Shown piece by piece: positions 8,736 to 18,012 of a stretch of DNA of 38,128 nt. The position numbers and the translations under genes were made by a program. The notes below the pieces were generated by a model that saw nothing but the letters and a program-made list of their open reading frames with translations, was not told the origin of the DNA and ran no database searches. Source of the stretch: Saprospiraceae bacterium (GTDB taxonomy: Bacteria > Bacteroidota > Bacteroidia > Chitinophagales > Saprospiraceae); NCBI GenBank assembly GCA_016714765.1, contig JADKCF010000030.1, forward strand, positions 1 to 38,128, written 5' to 3'. Within the stretch, counting starts at the first letter, position 1, and every line of letters begins with the position of its first letter.

Positions 8736-10218
8736 TAAAATATCATCATACGAAATATGGTTTATCACAGGTAGTCAAACATTGTATGGCGATGAGACAC
8801 TAAAAAAAGTGGCTCAAAATGCTGCGCAAATCGTCGGCTATTTGAATGAAAAAGTATTGCCTGTACAAGTAATATTAAAACCTACGGCCAAATCAACAGA
8901 AGAAATTTTTGGTTTGTGCAGAGAAGCAAATTATGACGAAAACTGTATCGGTATCATCACGTGGATGCATACTTTTTCTCCTGCAAAAATGTGGATTTCT
9001 GGGCTAAAAAATCTACAAGTTTCAATGCTACATTTGCATACACAATTCAATCAGGATATCCCTTTCGAGAAGATAGATATGGACTTCATGAATCTCAATC
9101 AATCGGCACATGGCGACCGAGAGTTTGCCCATATACTGACCAGGATGAAGATACACCGTAAAATCGTAGTAGGTCATTACCAATCAGAAAGTGTCACGTC
9201 CAAAATCCAAGATTGGATGAGATTGTGCGTGGGAAAAGACGCCATTCAAAATCTTAAAGTGGCTAGGTTTGGTGATAACATGCGCTATGTTTCTGTTACT
9301 GAAGGTGACAAAGTAGCTGCAGAAATGCAGTTTGGTTTTTCGGTCAATACATATGGAGTCGGAGATTTGGTAGCTTACATCAATTCCGTTTCGGAGCAAT
9401 CCACCCAAGATTTAGTACACCTATATGAGAAGTCTTATTCTTTGGCAAAAGATTTACAAGCAAATGGTCAAAAACGAAACTCACTTATCGAAGCAGCTCG
9501 TATAGAAATTGGAATGCGGTCATTTCTAAATGCGTATGAATGTAATGCCTACACCAATACATTTGAAGACCTGCATGGTTTATCACAATTGCCAGGAATA
9601 GCGTCTCAACGACTAATGGCTGATGGTTACGGATTTGGAGCTGAGGGAGATTGGAAGACATCTGCACTGCTTTATGTGATGAAAAAAATGGCTTTTGGTT
9701 TGTCTGGCGGCAATTCATTTATGGAGGATTACACCTATCATTTTGAAGCTGGAGGTGAGATGGTTTTAGGCAGTCACATGCTCGAAATCTGCCCTTCTAT
9801 CGCAAATGAAAACATTCAATGTGAGGTGCATCCTTTGGGGATTGGTGGCAAAGCAGATCCTGTACGACTGGTATTTAATGCGAAAGAAGGTCCTGCTATC
9901 AATGTATCATTGGTAGATCTGGGGCATAGATTCCGCCTCATCATTCATAAAGTAGCAGGTTTGAAAGTAGAGAAACAATTCCCCCTTCTTCCTACAGCTC
10001 GTGCCCTTTGGAAACCATTACCAAATATGGAAATAGGTCTAGAAGCTTGGTTGCTTTCGGGTGGAGCGCATCACACAGTTTATTCTCAAAATTTAAGCGC
10101 AGAAATGATGGAGGGTTTTGGTGAAATGTTGGGCCTGGAGACGATTGTCATAGATGAAAATACAGACATACAAAGCCTAAAACAAACTTTAAAAATAAAT
10201 GAAATGTATCACCGATGA
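8728..10218 (+). CDS. araA: L-arabinose isomerase
   Basis: Interconverts L-arabinose and L-ribulose. At 496 residues it is full length for the family. It opens with EIWFITGSQTLYGDETL, followed by GIITWMHTFSPAKMWI, SAHGDREF and RFGDNMRYVSVTEGDKV. The metal/catalytic residues are visible: E306 (GAEGDWKTSA), E333 (FMEDYTYHF) and H350 (GSHMLEICPSIA), with a further His pair in GGAHHTVYS. It overlaps araB by 8 bp and araD by 4 bp (ATGA), which indicates translational coupling in an araBAD-type unit. Confidence 0.97.
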   Translation: MNNKISSYEIWFITGSQTLYGDETLKKVAQNAAQIVGYLNEKVLPVQVILKPTAKSTEEIFGLCREANYDENCIGIITWMHTFSPAKMWISGLKNLQVSMLHLHTQFNQDIPFEKIDMDFMNLNQSAHGDREFAHILTRMKIHRKIVVGHYQSESVTSKIQDWMRLCVGKDAIQNLKVARFGDNMRYVSVTEGDKVAAEMQFGFSVNTYGVGDLVAYINSVSEQSTQDLVHLYEKSYSLAKDLQANGQKRNSLIEAARIEIGMRSFLNAYECNAYTNTFEDLHGLSQLPGIASQRLMADGYGFGAEGDWKTSALLYVMKKMAFGLSGGNSFMEDYTYHFEAGGEMVLGSHMLEICPSIANENIQCEVHPLGIGGKADPVRLVFNAKEGPAINVSLVDLGHRFRLIIHKVAGLKVEKQFPLLPTARALWKPLPNMEIGLEAWLLSGGAHHTVYSQNLSAEMMEGFGEMLGLETIVIDENTDIQSLKQTLKINEMYHR

Positions 10219-10916
10219 GCCAATATCTATCCTTAAAACAAGAATGTTATGAAGCGAATATGCTGCTTCCCGAGCTCAATCTGGTGCTTTTTACATTTGG
10301 GAATGTGAGCTGTGTGGATAGAAATCAAGGCGTCTTTGCTATCAAACCAAGTGGTGTACCTTATACTAAGCTGAAAGAAAGTGATATAGTGATTTGCGAC
10401 TTTGAAGGTAAGGTCGTTGAAGGTAAATTGCGGCCTTCTTCAGATACCAACACTCATGCTTTGCTCTTTAAAACATGGTCAGATATTGGAGGCATTGCAC
10501 ATACACATTCTACTTATGCTACAGCTTGGGCACAGTCATTGATGGATATTCCGATTTTGGGTACAACACATGCAGACTATCTTACGGTAGATATACCTTG
10601 TGCACCACCGATGAAAGATCCGTATATCCAAGGGGATTACGAACATAATACAGGTTTTCAGATCATAGATTGCTTACAAGAGCGAGGATTAGATTATCAA
10701 GAGGTAGAAATGATCTTGGTCGGAAGCCATGCGCCTTTTACATGGGGTAAAAATGCAGCAAAAGCTGTACACAATAGTGCCGTATTGGAACAATGTGCTC
10801 AAATGGCATATATCTCTACTCACATTAACCCACAAGTACCACGACTCAAAGAAGCCTTGATCAAAAAGCACTTCGAGCGAAAACATGGGCCTGATTCTTA
10901 TTACGGCCAAACATAA
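10215..10916 (+). CDS. araD: L-ribulose-5-phosphate 4-epimerase
   Basis: Class II aldolase-fold epimerase converting L-ribulose-5-phosphate to D-xylulose-5-phosphate, where the arabinose and xylose routes meet. The 233 residues include the substrate loop KPSGVPY, PSSDTNTHALLF, and the zinc-binding HTHSTYATAWAQ. ILGTTHADY and VGSHAPFTWG (third zinc His) follow. The start overlaps the araA stop by 4 bp. Confidence 0.95.
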   Translation: MSQYLSLKQECYEANMLLPELNLVLFTFGNVSCVDRNQGVFAIKPSGVPYTKLKESDIVICDFEGKVVEGKLRPSSDTNTHALLFKTWSDIGGIAHTHSTYATAWAQSLMDIPILGTTHADYLTVDIPCAPPMKDPYIQGDYEHNTGFQIIDCLQERGLDYQEVEMILVGSHAPFTWGKNAAKAVHNSAVLEQCAQMAYISTHINPQVPRLKEALIKKHFERKHGPDSYYGQT

Positions 10917-10960
10917 AACCAATTATCTCAACTAAATATCATCAATAAAATCAAAACCAC

Positions 10961-12582
10961 ATGCAACTTTTAGACATTTATGATTGGATAGCGATTGGCA
11001 TTTATTTCGCTATATTGTTCGGTTTGGCTATTTGGGTCATTCTCCAAAAACAGAAAATACTGAAGATTACTTTTTAGCAGGTAGAAATATTGGATGGTTT
11101 GTAGTGGGTTCCTCCATTTTTGCATCCAATATCGGATCAGAACATGTGGTAGGACTAGCGGGAACAGGTGCTGCCGGAAAATTTCCGTTGATCATTTATG
11201 AACTGCATGCTTGGTTGGTTTTGATGATGGGTTGGGTTTTCCTTCCATTTTATGCACGCAGTGGGGTGTTTACCATGCCCGAATTTTTAGAGAAAAGATT
11301 TGATTCAAGATCCAGAAGGTTTTTGTCAGTTATTTCCCTAGTAGCATATATTATTACAAAAGTATCAGTAACAATCTATGCTGGTGGCATCGTAGTTGCA
11401 GCTCTGTTAGGAATTGAGTTCTGGACAGGCGCATTGGCTACTGTCATTTTAACAGGTTTATATACAGTTTTAGGAGGTATGCGGGCAGTAGTATATACAG
11501 AGGCATTACAGGCCATGGTATTGGTACTAGGTGCTGCCACACTTACTTTTATGGGATTGAATGCAGTAGGTGGATGGCAGAGTATGAAAACAGAATTATC
11601 ACCCCAATTTTTCAATATGTGGCGATCAGCATCCGATCCTGAATTTCCATGGCCATCCTTGTTTATCACTAGTACGGTAGTCGGTATATGGTATTGGTGT
11701 ACAGATCAGTATATCGTCCAAAGAGCGCTAGCTGCCAAAGATCTGAAAGAAGGGCGAAGAGGTACTATATTCGGAGCATTATTAAAATTGATGCCGGTAT
11801 TTCTATTCCTTATTCCTGGTGTAATCGCTTTGGTTTTGAAGCAACGTGGAGAGCTACATTGGGAGAAATCTGACGAAGCTTTTGCGACTTTGATGACAGC
11901 CATCTTGCCCAGTGGTATGCGTGGATTGGTAGCTGCCGGATTGCTTGCTGCATTGATGAGTTCTCTGGCATCGGTATTTAATTCATGCTCTACGCTATTC
12001 ACCATCGATATTTACAAGAAAAAATATCCAGACACTCCGGAAAAAAAATTGGTCAATATCGGTCGAATAGCCACTTTTGTGGTAGTGATAGCAGGTATCA
12101 TATGGATTCCAATCATGGCCAATATTTCAGGTGTCCTGTATGAATACTTACAATCTGTACAAGCATATATTGCTCCCCCCATTACAGTAGTGTTTTTATT
12201 AGGTATATTTGTACCACGTATCAATAGCAATGGCGCCTACGCTACCTTAGTGGTTGGTTTTATCCTTGGTGGAATAAGAATTGCATTAGAAGTATTCTCA
12301 AAAAATGGTACCATCTCCGAAGGCTTTTTTTACAACTTAGGTATGATGAACTTCCTGCATTTTGGAGTCATTTCCCTGGTTTTGAGTTTGGCGACAGCCA
12401 TTATCGTAAGTATGTTTTATCCTGCTCCCACCTCAGAAAAAGTTGCAGGATTGACTTACAGCACATTGACCCCTGCCCAAATTAGAGAAAATAAAAACAG
12501 TTATAATTGGGTGGACATCGCTTCTTCCATTTTTATCTTGACAATCGTAATTTTTGTAATGATTTACTTTAATGGCAAATAA
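10961..12582 (+). CDS. Sodium:solute symporter (SSS/SLC5 family), probable pentose transporter, one frameshift
   Basis: Inner-membrane sodium-coupled sugar transporter with about 14 membrane helices. The ATG at 10961 gives the first helix (DWIAIGIYFAILFGLAIWVI), but this frame stops at 11078. One extra A in the AAAAA run at 11046-11050 joins it as ILQKTENTEDYFLAGRNIGW, the classic SSS N-terminal motif, and gives 540 residues. Other family features are SNIGSEHVVGLAGTGAAGKF, TVLGGMRAVVYTEALQA, WYWCTDQYIVQRALAAK and GLLAALMSSLASVFNS. It sits 44 bp after araD and touches galM, so arabinose, xylose or galactose-like sugars are likely substrates (inference). There is no SusC/SusD pair nearby. Confidence 0.88.
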
Positions 12583-12583
12583 T

Positions 12584-13741
12584 ATGAAAAATAAAAACAT
12601 TTCAATATTTATCGTACTTTTAGTAACAATTATGAATAGTTGTAAAGAGAAAACAGTAAGCACTGTAGAAGTTGCTAAACCGTTAGATATAGTAAAAACC
12701 GACTTTGGCCGATTGTCAGATGGACAAATGAGTTTCTTGTACACACTCACCAATAAAAATGGCATTAAGGTATCTATCACAGATTATGGTGGAATTATCG
12801 TATCTGTTTGGACTCCGGATAAAAATGGCATCATGGCTGATGTTGTTTTGGGTTACGACAGTGTAAGGTTGTATGAAAAGAATAATCCTTACTTTGGCGC
12901 TATCATAGGCAGATACGGCAATAGGATCGCAAAAGGAAAATTCTCCTTGTACGGCAAATCGTATCAATTAGCGACCAACAATGCTCCCAATCATCTGCAC
13001 GGCGGAAACAAAGGGTATGACAAAGTTGTATGGAATGTACGGGCAGTTGACGGCGAAGAACCGTCTTTGGTAATGACCTACTTGAGCAAGGATATGGAAG
13101 AAGGTTATCCCGGAAATGTGCAAAATAAAGTAACCTACACATTGACCAACGACAATGCTATCAAAATAGATTTTGAAGCGACGACAGATGTGCCAACTAT
13201 TGTAAATATGTGCAACCATAGTTACTTCAATCTCAACGGTGGCAAATCTGATATCTTAAATCATTCACTTCAGATATTTGCTGATAAATATTGTGCTGTT
13301 GATGAAAATCTAATTCCATTACCTGGTCTTGCTGAAGTGTCAGATACACCATTTGATTTCAGGTCAATCAAAAATATTGGATCCGACATTGATAAAGATG
13401 ATACCCAACTCAAAAACGGTTTAGGATACGATCATTGTTGGGTGCATAATCAAGATGCACCATCGACCATGACTTTGGCAGCTATATTACAAGACAGCTT
13501 GAGTGGTCGCACCTTGACAGTAGAAACGACAGAACCCGGTATTCAGTTTTATTCAGGCAATTTTTTGGATGGAACCATCACAGGAAAATATGGGGTCAAA
13601 TACAATAAAAGGTCTGGGCTTTGCCTGGAAACACAGCATTTTCCTGACTCACCTAATAGATCAGATTTTCCATCTACGATTGTAAAACCAGGAAAGAATT
13701 ATCTTAGTACAACAACCTATAAATTTGGGCTTATTCAATGA
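12584..13741 (+). CDS. galM: Aldose 1-epimerase, predicted lipoprotein
   Basis: Mutarotase that equilibrates alpha and beta anomers of aldoses. The start at 12584 (MKNKN) is preferred because a lipoprotein signal follows: a hydrophobic stretch ending VTIMNSC, with Cys about 20. An ATG four codons upstream overlaps the symporter gene by 11 bp. Family motifs are NHLHGGNKGYDKVVW, IVNMCNHSYFNLNG (catalytic His), PFDFRS, GYDHCWVHN, ETTEPGIQFYSGNFLDG (catalytic Glu) and LETQHFPDSPNR. The length, 385 residues, is usual for exported Bacteroidota GalM. It is coupled to the symporter and should supply the transported anomer outside the inner membrane (inference). Confidence 0.93.
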   Translation: MKNKNISIFIVLLVTIMNSCKEKTVSTVEVAKPLDIVKTDFGRLSDGQMSFLYTLTNKNGIKVSITDYGGIIVSVWTPDKNGIMADVVLGYDSVRLYEKNNPYFGAIIGRYGNRIAKGKFSLYGKSYQLATNNAPNHLHGGNKGYDKVVWNVRAVDGEEPSLVMTYLSKDMEEGYPGNVQNKVTYTLTNDNAIKIDFEATTDVPTIVNMCNHSYFNLNGGKSDILNHSLQIFADKYCAVDENLIPLPGLAEVSDTPFDFRSIKNIGSDIDKDDTQLKNGLGYDHCWVHNQDAPSTMTLAAILQDSLSGRTLTVETTEPGIQFYSGNFLDGTITGKYGVKYNKRSGLCLETQHFPDSPNRSDFPSTIVKPGKNYLSTTTYKFGLIQ

Positions 13742-13756
13742 TCTTCAAAAACGTGT

Positions 13757-15313
13757 ATGATGAACAAATTAATTATTAAAACAATTGCATTTGCAATTTC
13801 CCTTTGTATTTTCCGGGTTAGTATTGCACAAAATCCAGTTAAAATCATTGTCAATACTGACATAGAAAAAGAAAAAATCAGCAAGCATATTTATGGCCAT
13901 TTTGCAGAACATCTTGGTCGTTGTATCTATGATGGTATCTATGTTGGCGAAAATAATACCAAAATCAAACAAGAAAATGGAGTTCGCACGGACATCATCC
14001 AGGCACTCAAAGACCTGAAAGTGCCTAACCTGAGATGGCCCGGCGGCTGTTTTGCAGATGCATACCAATGGAAAAATGGCATAGGCCCAAAAACACAACG
14101 ACCAAAAATGGTCAATCTTTGGTGGGGCAGAAATGTAGAAGACAATAGTTTCGGAACCCATGAATTTCTGGATTTGTGTGAGAAAATTGGTACGGAACCA
14201 TATCTAGCAGCCAATGTAGGAAGTGGATCGGTACAGGATCTCATGGATTGGGTAGATTATGTCAATAGCACAAAGCCTAGTGAAATGGTGCTACTGAGAC
14301 AGAAATATGGTAGAAAAGAACCCTGGAATGTCAAACTCTGGGGTGTAGGAAATGAAGCTTGGGGATGTGGTGGCAATATGACAGCTGATCATTATGCCAA
14401 TGTATATCGACAGTACGCAACTTTTATAACAGATTGGACAAATGGTTCAGGTTTGTACCGAATTGCTTCTGGCGCTACTGATGGTGAATACGCATGGACA
14501 GAATCACTAATGAAAAATATTCCACACAATATGGTTTCAGGTCTGGCACTTCATCATTATTCAGTGTTGTCATGGTCAGAAAAAGGACCTTCCGTCGGTT
14601 TTACTGAAGCACAATATTTTAAATCTTTGCAGGAGGCAAATAAAATGGATGAATTTATCAAAGGCCACTCAACTATCATGGACAAATATGATCCACAAAA
14701 CAAAGTTGCACTAATCGTAGATGAATGGGGCGGATGGTACGAAACAGACAAAGGCGAATCTGCTCTTTACCAACAAAACACCATGCGTGATGCCATGATA
14801 GCTGGGTTGACACTCAATATTTTCCACAATAATGCTCGTAGAGTCAAAGGTGCAAACCTGGCGCAAGTAGTAAATGTATTGCAGTCGGTCATACTCACCA
14901 AAGAAGAAAAAATGATCTTGACGCCTACATATCATGTAATGCGTATGTACAATGTGCATCAGGCTGCATATTTGTTGGAATCCAATGTCTTGAATACCAG
15001 AAATTATGAGTTTAATGGTCAGAAAGTCCCAAATATTTCTGTTTCCGCATCCAAAGATAGTACAGGTATGGTGACCATATCATTGGTGAATCTCCATTAT
15101 GCAAAATCAGAAAAATTAGATATTGATCTACGGGGGCAAACCTTTACGTCTTGCACGGGCGAACTACTCACTTCAACAAAAGTGGATGAACATAATTCAT
15201 TCGAAAATGCCAATAAGGTTTCACCAAAATCGATTAAAAACATAAATTTCAAAAACAATGTGTTGAATGTAGAAATGCCACCATTTTCAGTGGCAGTGTA
15301 TCGGTTTAAATAA
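13757..15313 (+). CDS. abfA: Alpha-N-arabinofuranosidase, GH51, exported
   Basis: Releases L-arabinofuranosyl side chains from arabinoxylan or arabinan. The 518-residue protein begins with a signal peptide (IIKTIAFAISLCIFRVSIAQ). GH51 motifs follow in order: SKHIYGHFAEHLGRCIYDGI, LRWPGGCFADAYQWKNGIGP, the acid/base E200 in WGVGNEAWGCGG, LHHYS, and the nucleophile E323 in IVDEWGGWYE. The C-terminal part is the usual beta-sandwich. The signal peptide places the enzyme in the periplasm or beyond, whereas many GH51 enzymes are intracellular. It lies 15 bp after galM, in the same series. Confidence 0.95.
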   Translation: MMNKLIIKTIAFAISLCIFRVSIAQNPVKIIVNTDIEKEKISKHIYGHFAEHLGRCIYDGIYVGENNTKIKQENGVRTDIIQALKDLKVPNLRWPGGCFADAYQWKNGIGPKTQRPKMVNLWWGRNVEDNSFGTHEFLDLCEKIGTEPYLAANVGSGSVQDLMDWVDYVNSTKPSEMVLLRQKYGRKEPWNVKLWGVGNEAWGCGGNMTADHYANVYRQYATFITDWTNGSGLYRIASGATDGEYAWTESLMKNIPHNMVSGLALHHYSVLSWSEKGPSVGFTEAQYFKSLQEANKMDEFIKGHSTIMDKYDPQNKVALIVDEWGGWYETDKGESALYQQNTMRDAMIAGLTLNIFHNNARRVKGANLAQVVNVLQSVILTKEEKMILTPTYHVMRMYNVHQAAYLLESNVLNTRNYEFNGQKVPNISVSASKDSTGMVTISLVNLHYAKSEKLDIDLRGQTFTSCTGELLTSTKVDEHNSFENANKVSPKSIKNINFKNNVLNVEMPPFSVAVYRFK

Positions 15314-15354
15314 AATCTTTTATCATATTATTTTAAAAGCAAAATTTAATACAA

Positions 15355-17073
15355 ATGAGCAAAGAAATGAGATCTCAGGGCTGGTTTGGCAAAAAAGATA
15401 AGGATGGTATCATCTATCGGTCATGGATGAAAAATCAGGGAATGCCTACCGATATGTTTGATGGGAGACCTGTCATCGGTATTTGCAATACTTTCAGCGA
15501 ACTGACACCTTGTAATGCTCATTTTAGGGATATAGCAGAGAGTGTCAAAAAAGGGGTGCTCGAAGCGGGAGGTTTTCCCGTAGAGTTTCCTATCATGAGT
15601 TTGGGCGAAACCTTACTGAAGCCCACAGCTATGCTTTTCAGGAATCTTGCCAGCATGGATGCCGAAGAGTCGATCCGTGGCAACCCTATAGATGGTGTTG
15701 TTTTGCTCACAGGCTGCGACAAGACCACGCCTTCTACTGTCATGGGTGCTGCAAGTGTAGGTCTTCCGACTATTGTAGTACCGGGTGGACCTATGCTCAA
15801 TGGAAGGTACAAAGGTCAGACCATAGGCTCAGGTACGCATGTTTGGAAATTTGATGAAGACATGAAAACGGGCAAAATGACGCAGGAAGAATGTGAATAT
15901 GCTGAAAGTTGTATGAGTCGCAGCATCGGCCATTGCATGACGATGGGTACAGCATCCACGATGGCTTGTATGGTCGAATCTTTGGGACTCACACTATCGG
16001 GTGCTTCAGCCATACCTGCGGCAGACTCCAGAAAAAAAGTCATGGCACAATTGAGCGGAAGACGCATCGTTGAAATGGTAAAAGAAGATTTGACCATTGA
16101 TAAGATTTTGACCAGAGAAGCCTTCGAAAACGCCATCAAGGTCAATGCTGCGGTAGGTGGATCGTCCAATTTTATCATACATCTTACAGCCATTGCAGGC
16201 AGAATCGGGGTAGATCTGAAGCTGGAAAATTTTGACACTTTAGGCAGCAAAATTCCTTTGCTTCTCAATCTTATGCCTTCCGGAAAATATCTTATGGAAG
16301 ACTTTTATTATGCCGGTGGATTGCCTGTCGTCTTGGACCAACTGCAAGATCATTTACATAAAAATGTCATCACTGTCAGCGGCAAAAACCATCATGACAA
16401 CATACAAGGAAATACCACTTGTTACAACGAAGAAGTCATCGCCCCTATCCATAGTCCTTTGATCGCGGAAGCAGGGTGCGTCGTAGTAAAAGGAAATCTT
16501 GCCATAAATGGTGCCGTCTTAAAACCATCAGCAGCGACTCCTGCACTCATGAAACACAAAGGTAGAGCTGTCGTCTTTGAAAGTATAGAAGATTATAATG
16601 CCAGAATCGATCACACTGATCTGGACATAGATGAAACCTGTGTTATGGTTTTAAAATATGTAGGACCGGTGGGTTATCCCGGTATGCCGGAAGTGGGCAA
16701 TATGGCTCTACCCAAAAAGTTATTGCAAAAAGGAATCAGAGACATGGTTAGGATATCCGATGGTCGTATGAGTGGCACTGCATACGGCACCGCTGTCTTA
16801 CATGTATCTCCCGAATCAGCGATAGGAGGTAATCTCGCTTTGGTACAAAACGGAGATATCATCGAACTGGATGTCGAACAGCGCCTTCTCCAACTCCATG
16901 TCAGTGATGATACATTGGCTGCAAGAAGGAATGCGTGGACTCCACCTGCACCGGCTGCCAATCGGGGGTACGTACACTTATACATCAACCATGTCATGGG
17001 AGCTGATCAAGGTGCAGATTTGGATTTCCTACAGGGCAACTCCGGAAGTAAGGTGACCAGGGATTCTCATTAA
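15355..17073 (+). CDS. IlvD/Edd-family pentonate dehydratase (L-arabinonate or D-xylonate)
   Basis: An iron-sulfur dehydratase of 572 residues. The three Cys positions expected for the [2Fe-2S] cluster are present: C53 (ELTPCNAHFRD), C121 (LLTGCDKTTPS) and C194 (SIGHCMTMGTAS). Substrate and metal regions include AVGGSSNFIIHL, GPVGYPGMPEVG and RISDGRMSGTAYGTAVLHVS. Homology is to the pentonate/hexonate branch of the family rather than to branched-chain IlvD, judged by the FGKKDKDGIIYRSWMK start and the neighbours. With the KdaD-like gene and GntP permease it forms a plausible Weimberg route via 2-keto-3-deoxypentonate. Whether the substrate is arabinonate or xylonate cannot be read from the sequence. 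It starts 41 bp after the arabinofuranosidase gene. Confidence 0.87.
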   Translation: MSKEMRSQGWFGKKDKDGIIYRSWMKNQGMPTDMFDGRPVIGICNTFSELTPCNAHFRDIAESVKKGVLEAGGFPVEFPIMSLGETLLKPTAMLFRNLASMDAEESIRGNPIDGVVLLTGCDKTTPSTVMGAASVGLPTIVVPGGPMLNGRYKGQTIGSGTHVWKFDEDMKTGKMTQEECEYAESCMSRSIGHCMTMGTASTMACMVESLGLTLSGASAIPAADSRKKVMAQLSGRRIVEMVKEDLTIDKILTREAFENAIKVNAAVGGSSNFIIHLTAIAGRIGVDLKLENFDTLGSKIPLLLNLMPSGKYLMEDFYYAGGLPVVLDQLQDHLHKNVITVSGKNHHDNIQGNTTCYNEEVIAPIHSPLIAEAGCVVVKGNLAINGAVLKPSAATPALMKHKGRAVVFESIEDYNARIDHTDLDIDETCVMVLKYVGPVGYPGMPEVGNMALPKKLLQKGIRDMVRISDGRMSGTAYGTAVLHVSPESAIGGNLALVQNGDIIELDVEQRLLQLHVSDDTLAARRNAWTPPAPAANRGYVHLYINHVMGADQGADLDFLQGNSGSKVTRDSH

Positions 17074-17174
17074 TGGGATTTCTATTGGGATTTTAATTTT
17101 ATTTGGAAGAACACTTGAAGTAGATAGTACAAAATACACCTTAAAACGATTCAACCTTAAACTTTTGACACTCC

Positions 17175-18008
17175 ATGAAGATATACAGAGTAAACAACGG
17201 TGCCATCATTTTTGACGATAACGTTTACCGTTTTCTCCCTTTGGATTGGAATGAATTTCTCATTCAAGAAGATCTTCTGGTGTATGTAAAAAAACACTGG
17301 GCCAATGGTGAAAGAGCCAATTTAGATGAAAATCAAATTTTAAAACCTATTGGTGACAACCAAGAACTTTGGGCTTGCGGTGTCACTTATTTGCGTAGCA
17401 AAATAGGCAGGCAAGAAGAAAGTAAAACAAGTGGCAGTAGCGATTTTTATGAAAAAGTATATCATGCCCATAGACCTGAAGTATTTTTTAAAGCCAATCC
17501 TTTCAGAATTGTAGGGCATCGGGAAAACATAAGAATACGCAAAGACTCAACGTGGGATGTACCTGAGCCCGAACTCACTCTTGTAGTTTCACCGTCAGGC
17601 AAAATCATAGGATATACCATAGGAAATGATATGAGCAGCCGAAGTATCGAAGGCGAAAATCCACTATATCTTCCACAAGCAAAGACGTATGATGGCTGTG
17701 CCGCTTTAGGTCCGTGTATCAGCTTGATAGATCCTTTTATTGATGGACACACAAAAATATATTTACAAATAGTTAGAAATAATACCGTTTATGAAGGGGA
17801 GGTGGAATTGTCACAAATGAAAAGGAAAGCGGAAGAATTGGTGTCTTATGTATTTCAGGAGTGCAGTTTTCCTCACGGCTGTATGATTATGACAGGTACA
17901 GGCATCGTTCCTCCTAGTGATTTTACCTTGCAGATAGGAGATGTGGTGCGAATTTCTATCGATGGCATAGGTACTTTAACAAATATTGTCATTTCAGATA
18001 AAACGTAG
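17175..18008 (+). CDS. FAH-fold 2-keto-3-deoxypentonate dehydratase, KdaD-like
   Basis: A 277-residue fumarylacetoacetate hydrolase-fold protein. The N-terminal segment includes WACGVTYLRSKI, typical of 2-keto-3-deoxy-D-arabinonate dehydratase relatives. The metal-binding set is E131 and E133 (WDVPEPELTLVV) and D152 (TIGNDMSSRSIEGENPLYL). PQAKTYDGCAALGP follows, and near the C-terminus is MTGTGIVPPSDF. The predicted reaction removes water from 2-keto-3-deoxypentonate to give alpha-ketoglutarate semialdehyde. It follows the IlvD-type dehydratase by 101 bp and precedes the permease by 4 bp. The aldehyde dehydrogenase that would finish the route is not in the window. Confidence 0.82.
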   Translation: MKIYRVNNGAIIFDDNVYRFLPLDWNEFLIQEDLLVYVKKHWANGERANLDENQILKPIGDNQELWACGVTYLRSKIGRQEESKTSGSSDFYEKVYHAHRPEVFFKANPFRIVGHRENIRIRKDSTWDVPEPELTLVVSPSGKIIGYTIGNDMSSRSIEGENPLYLPQAKTYDGCAALGPCISLIDPFIDGHTKIYLQIVRNNTVYEGEVELSQMKRKAEELVSYVFQECSFPHGCMIMTGTGIVPPSDFTLQIGDVVRISIDGIGTLTNIVISDKT

Positions 18009-18012
18009 CACA

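Noticed and set aside
15355..17073. Branched-chain dihydroxy-acid dehydratase (ilvD) of amino-acid synthesis
   Set aside because: The N-terminal pattern and the neighbouring KdaD-like, GntP and arabinose genes fit the sugar-acid branch; no ilv or leu gene is present.
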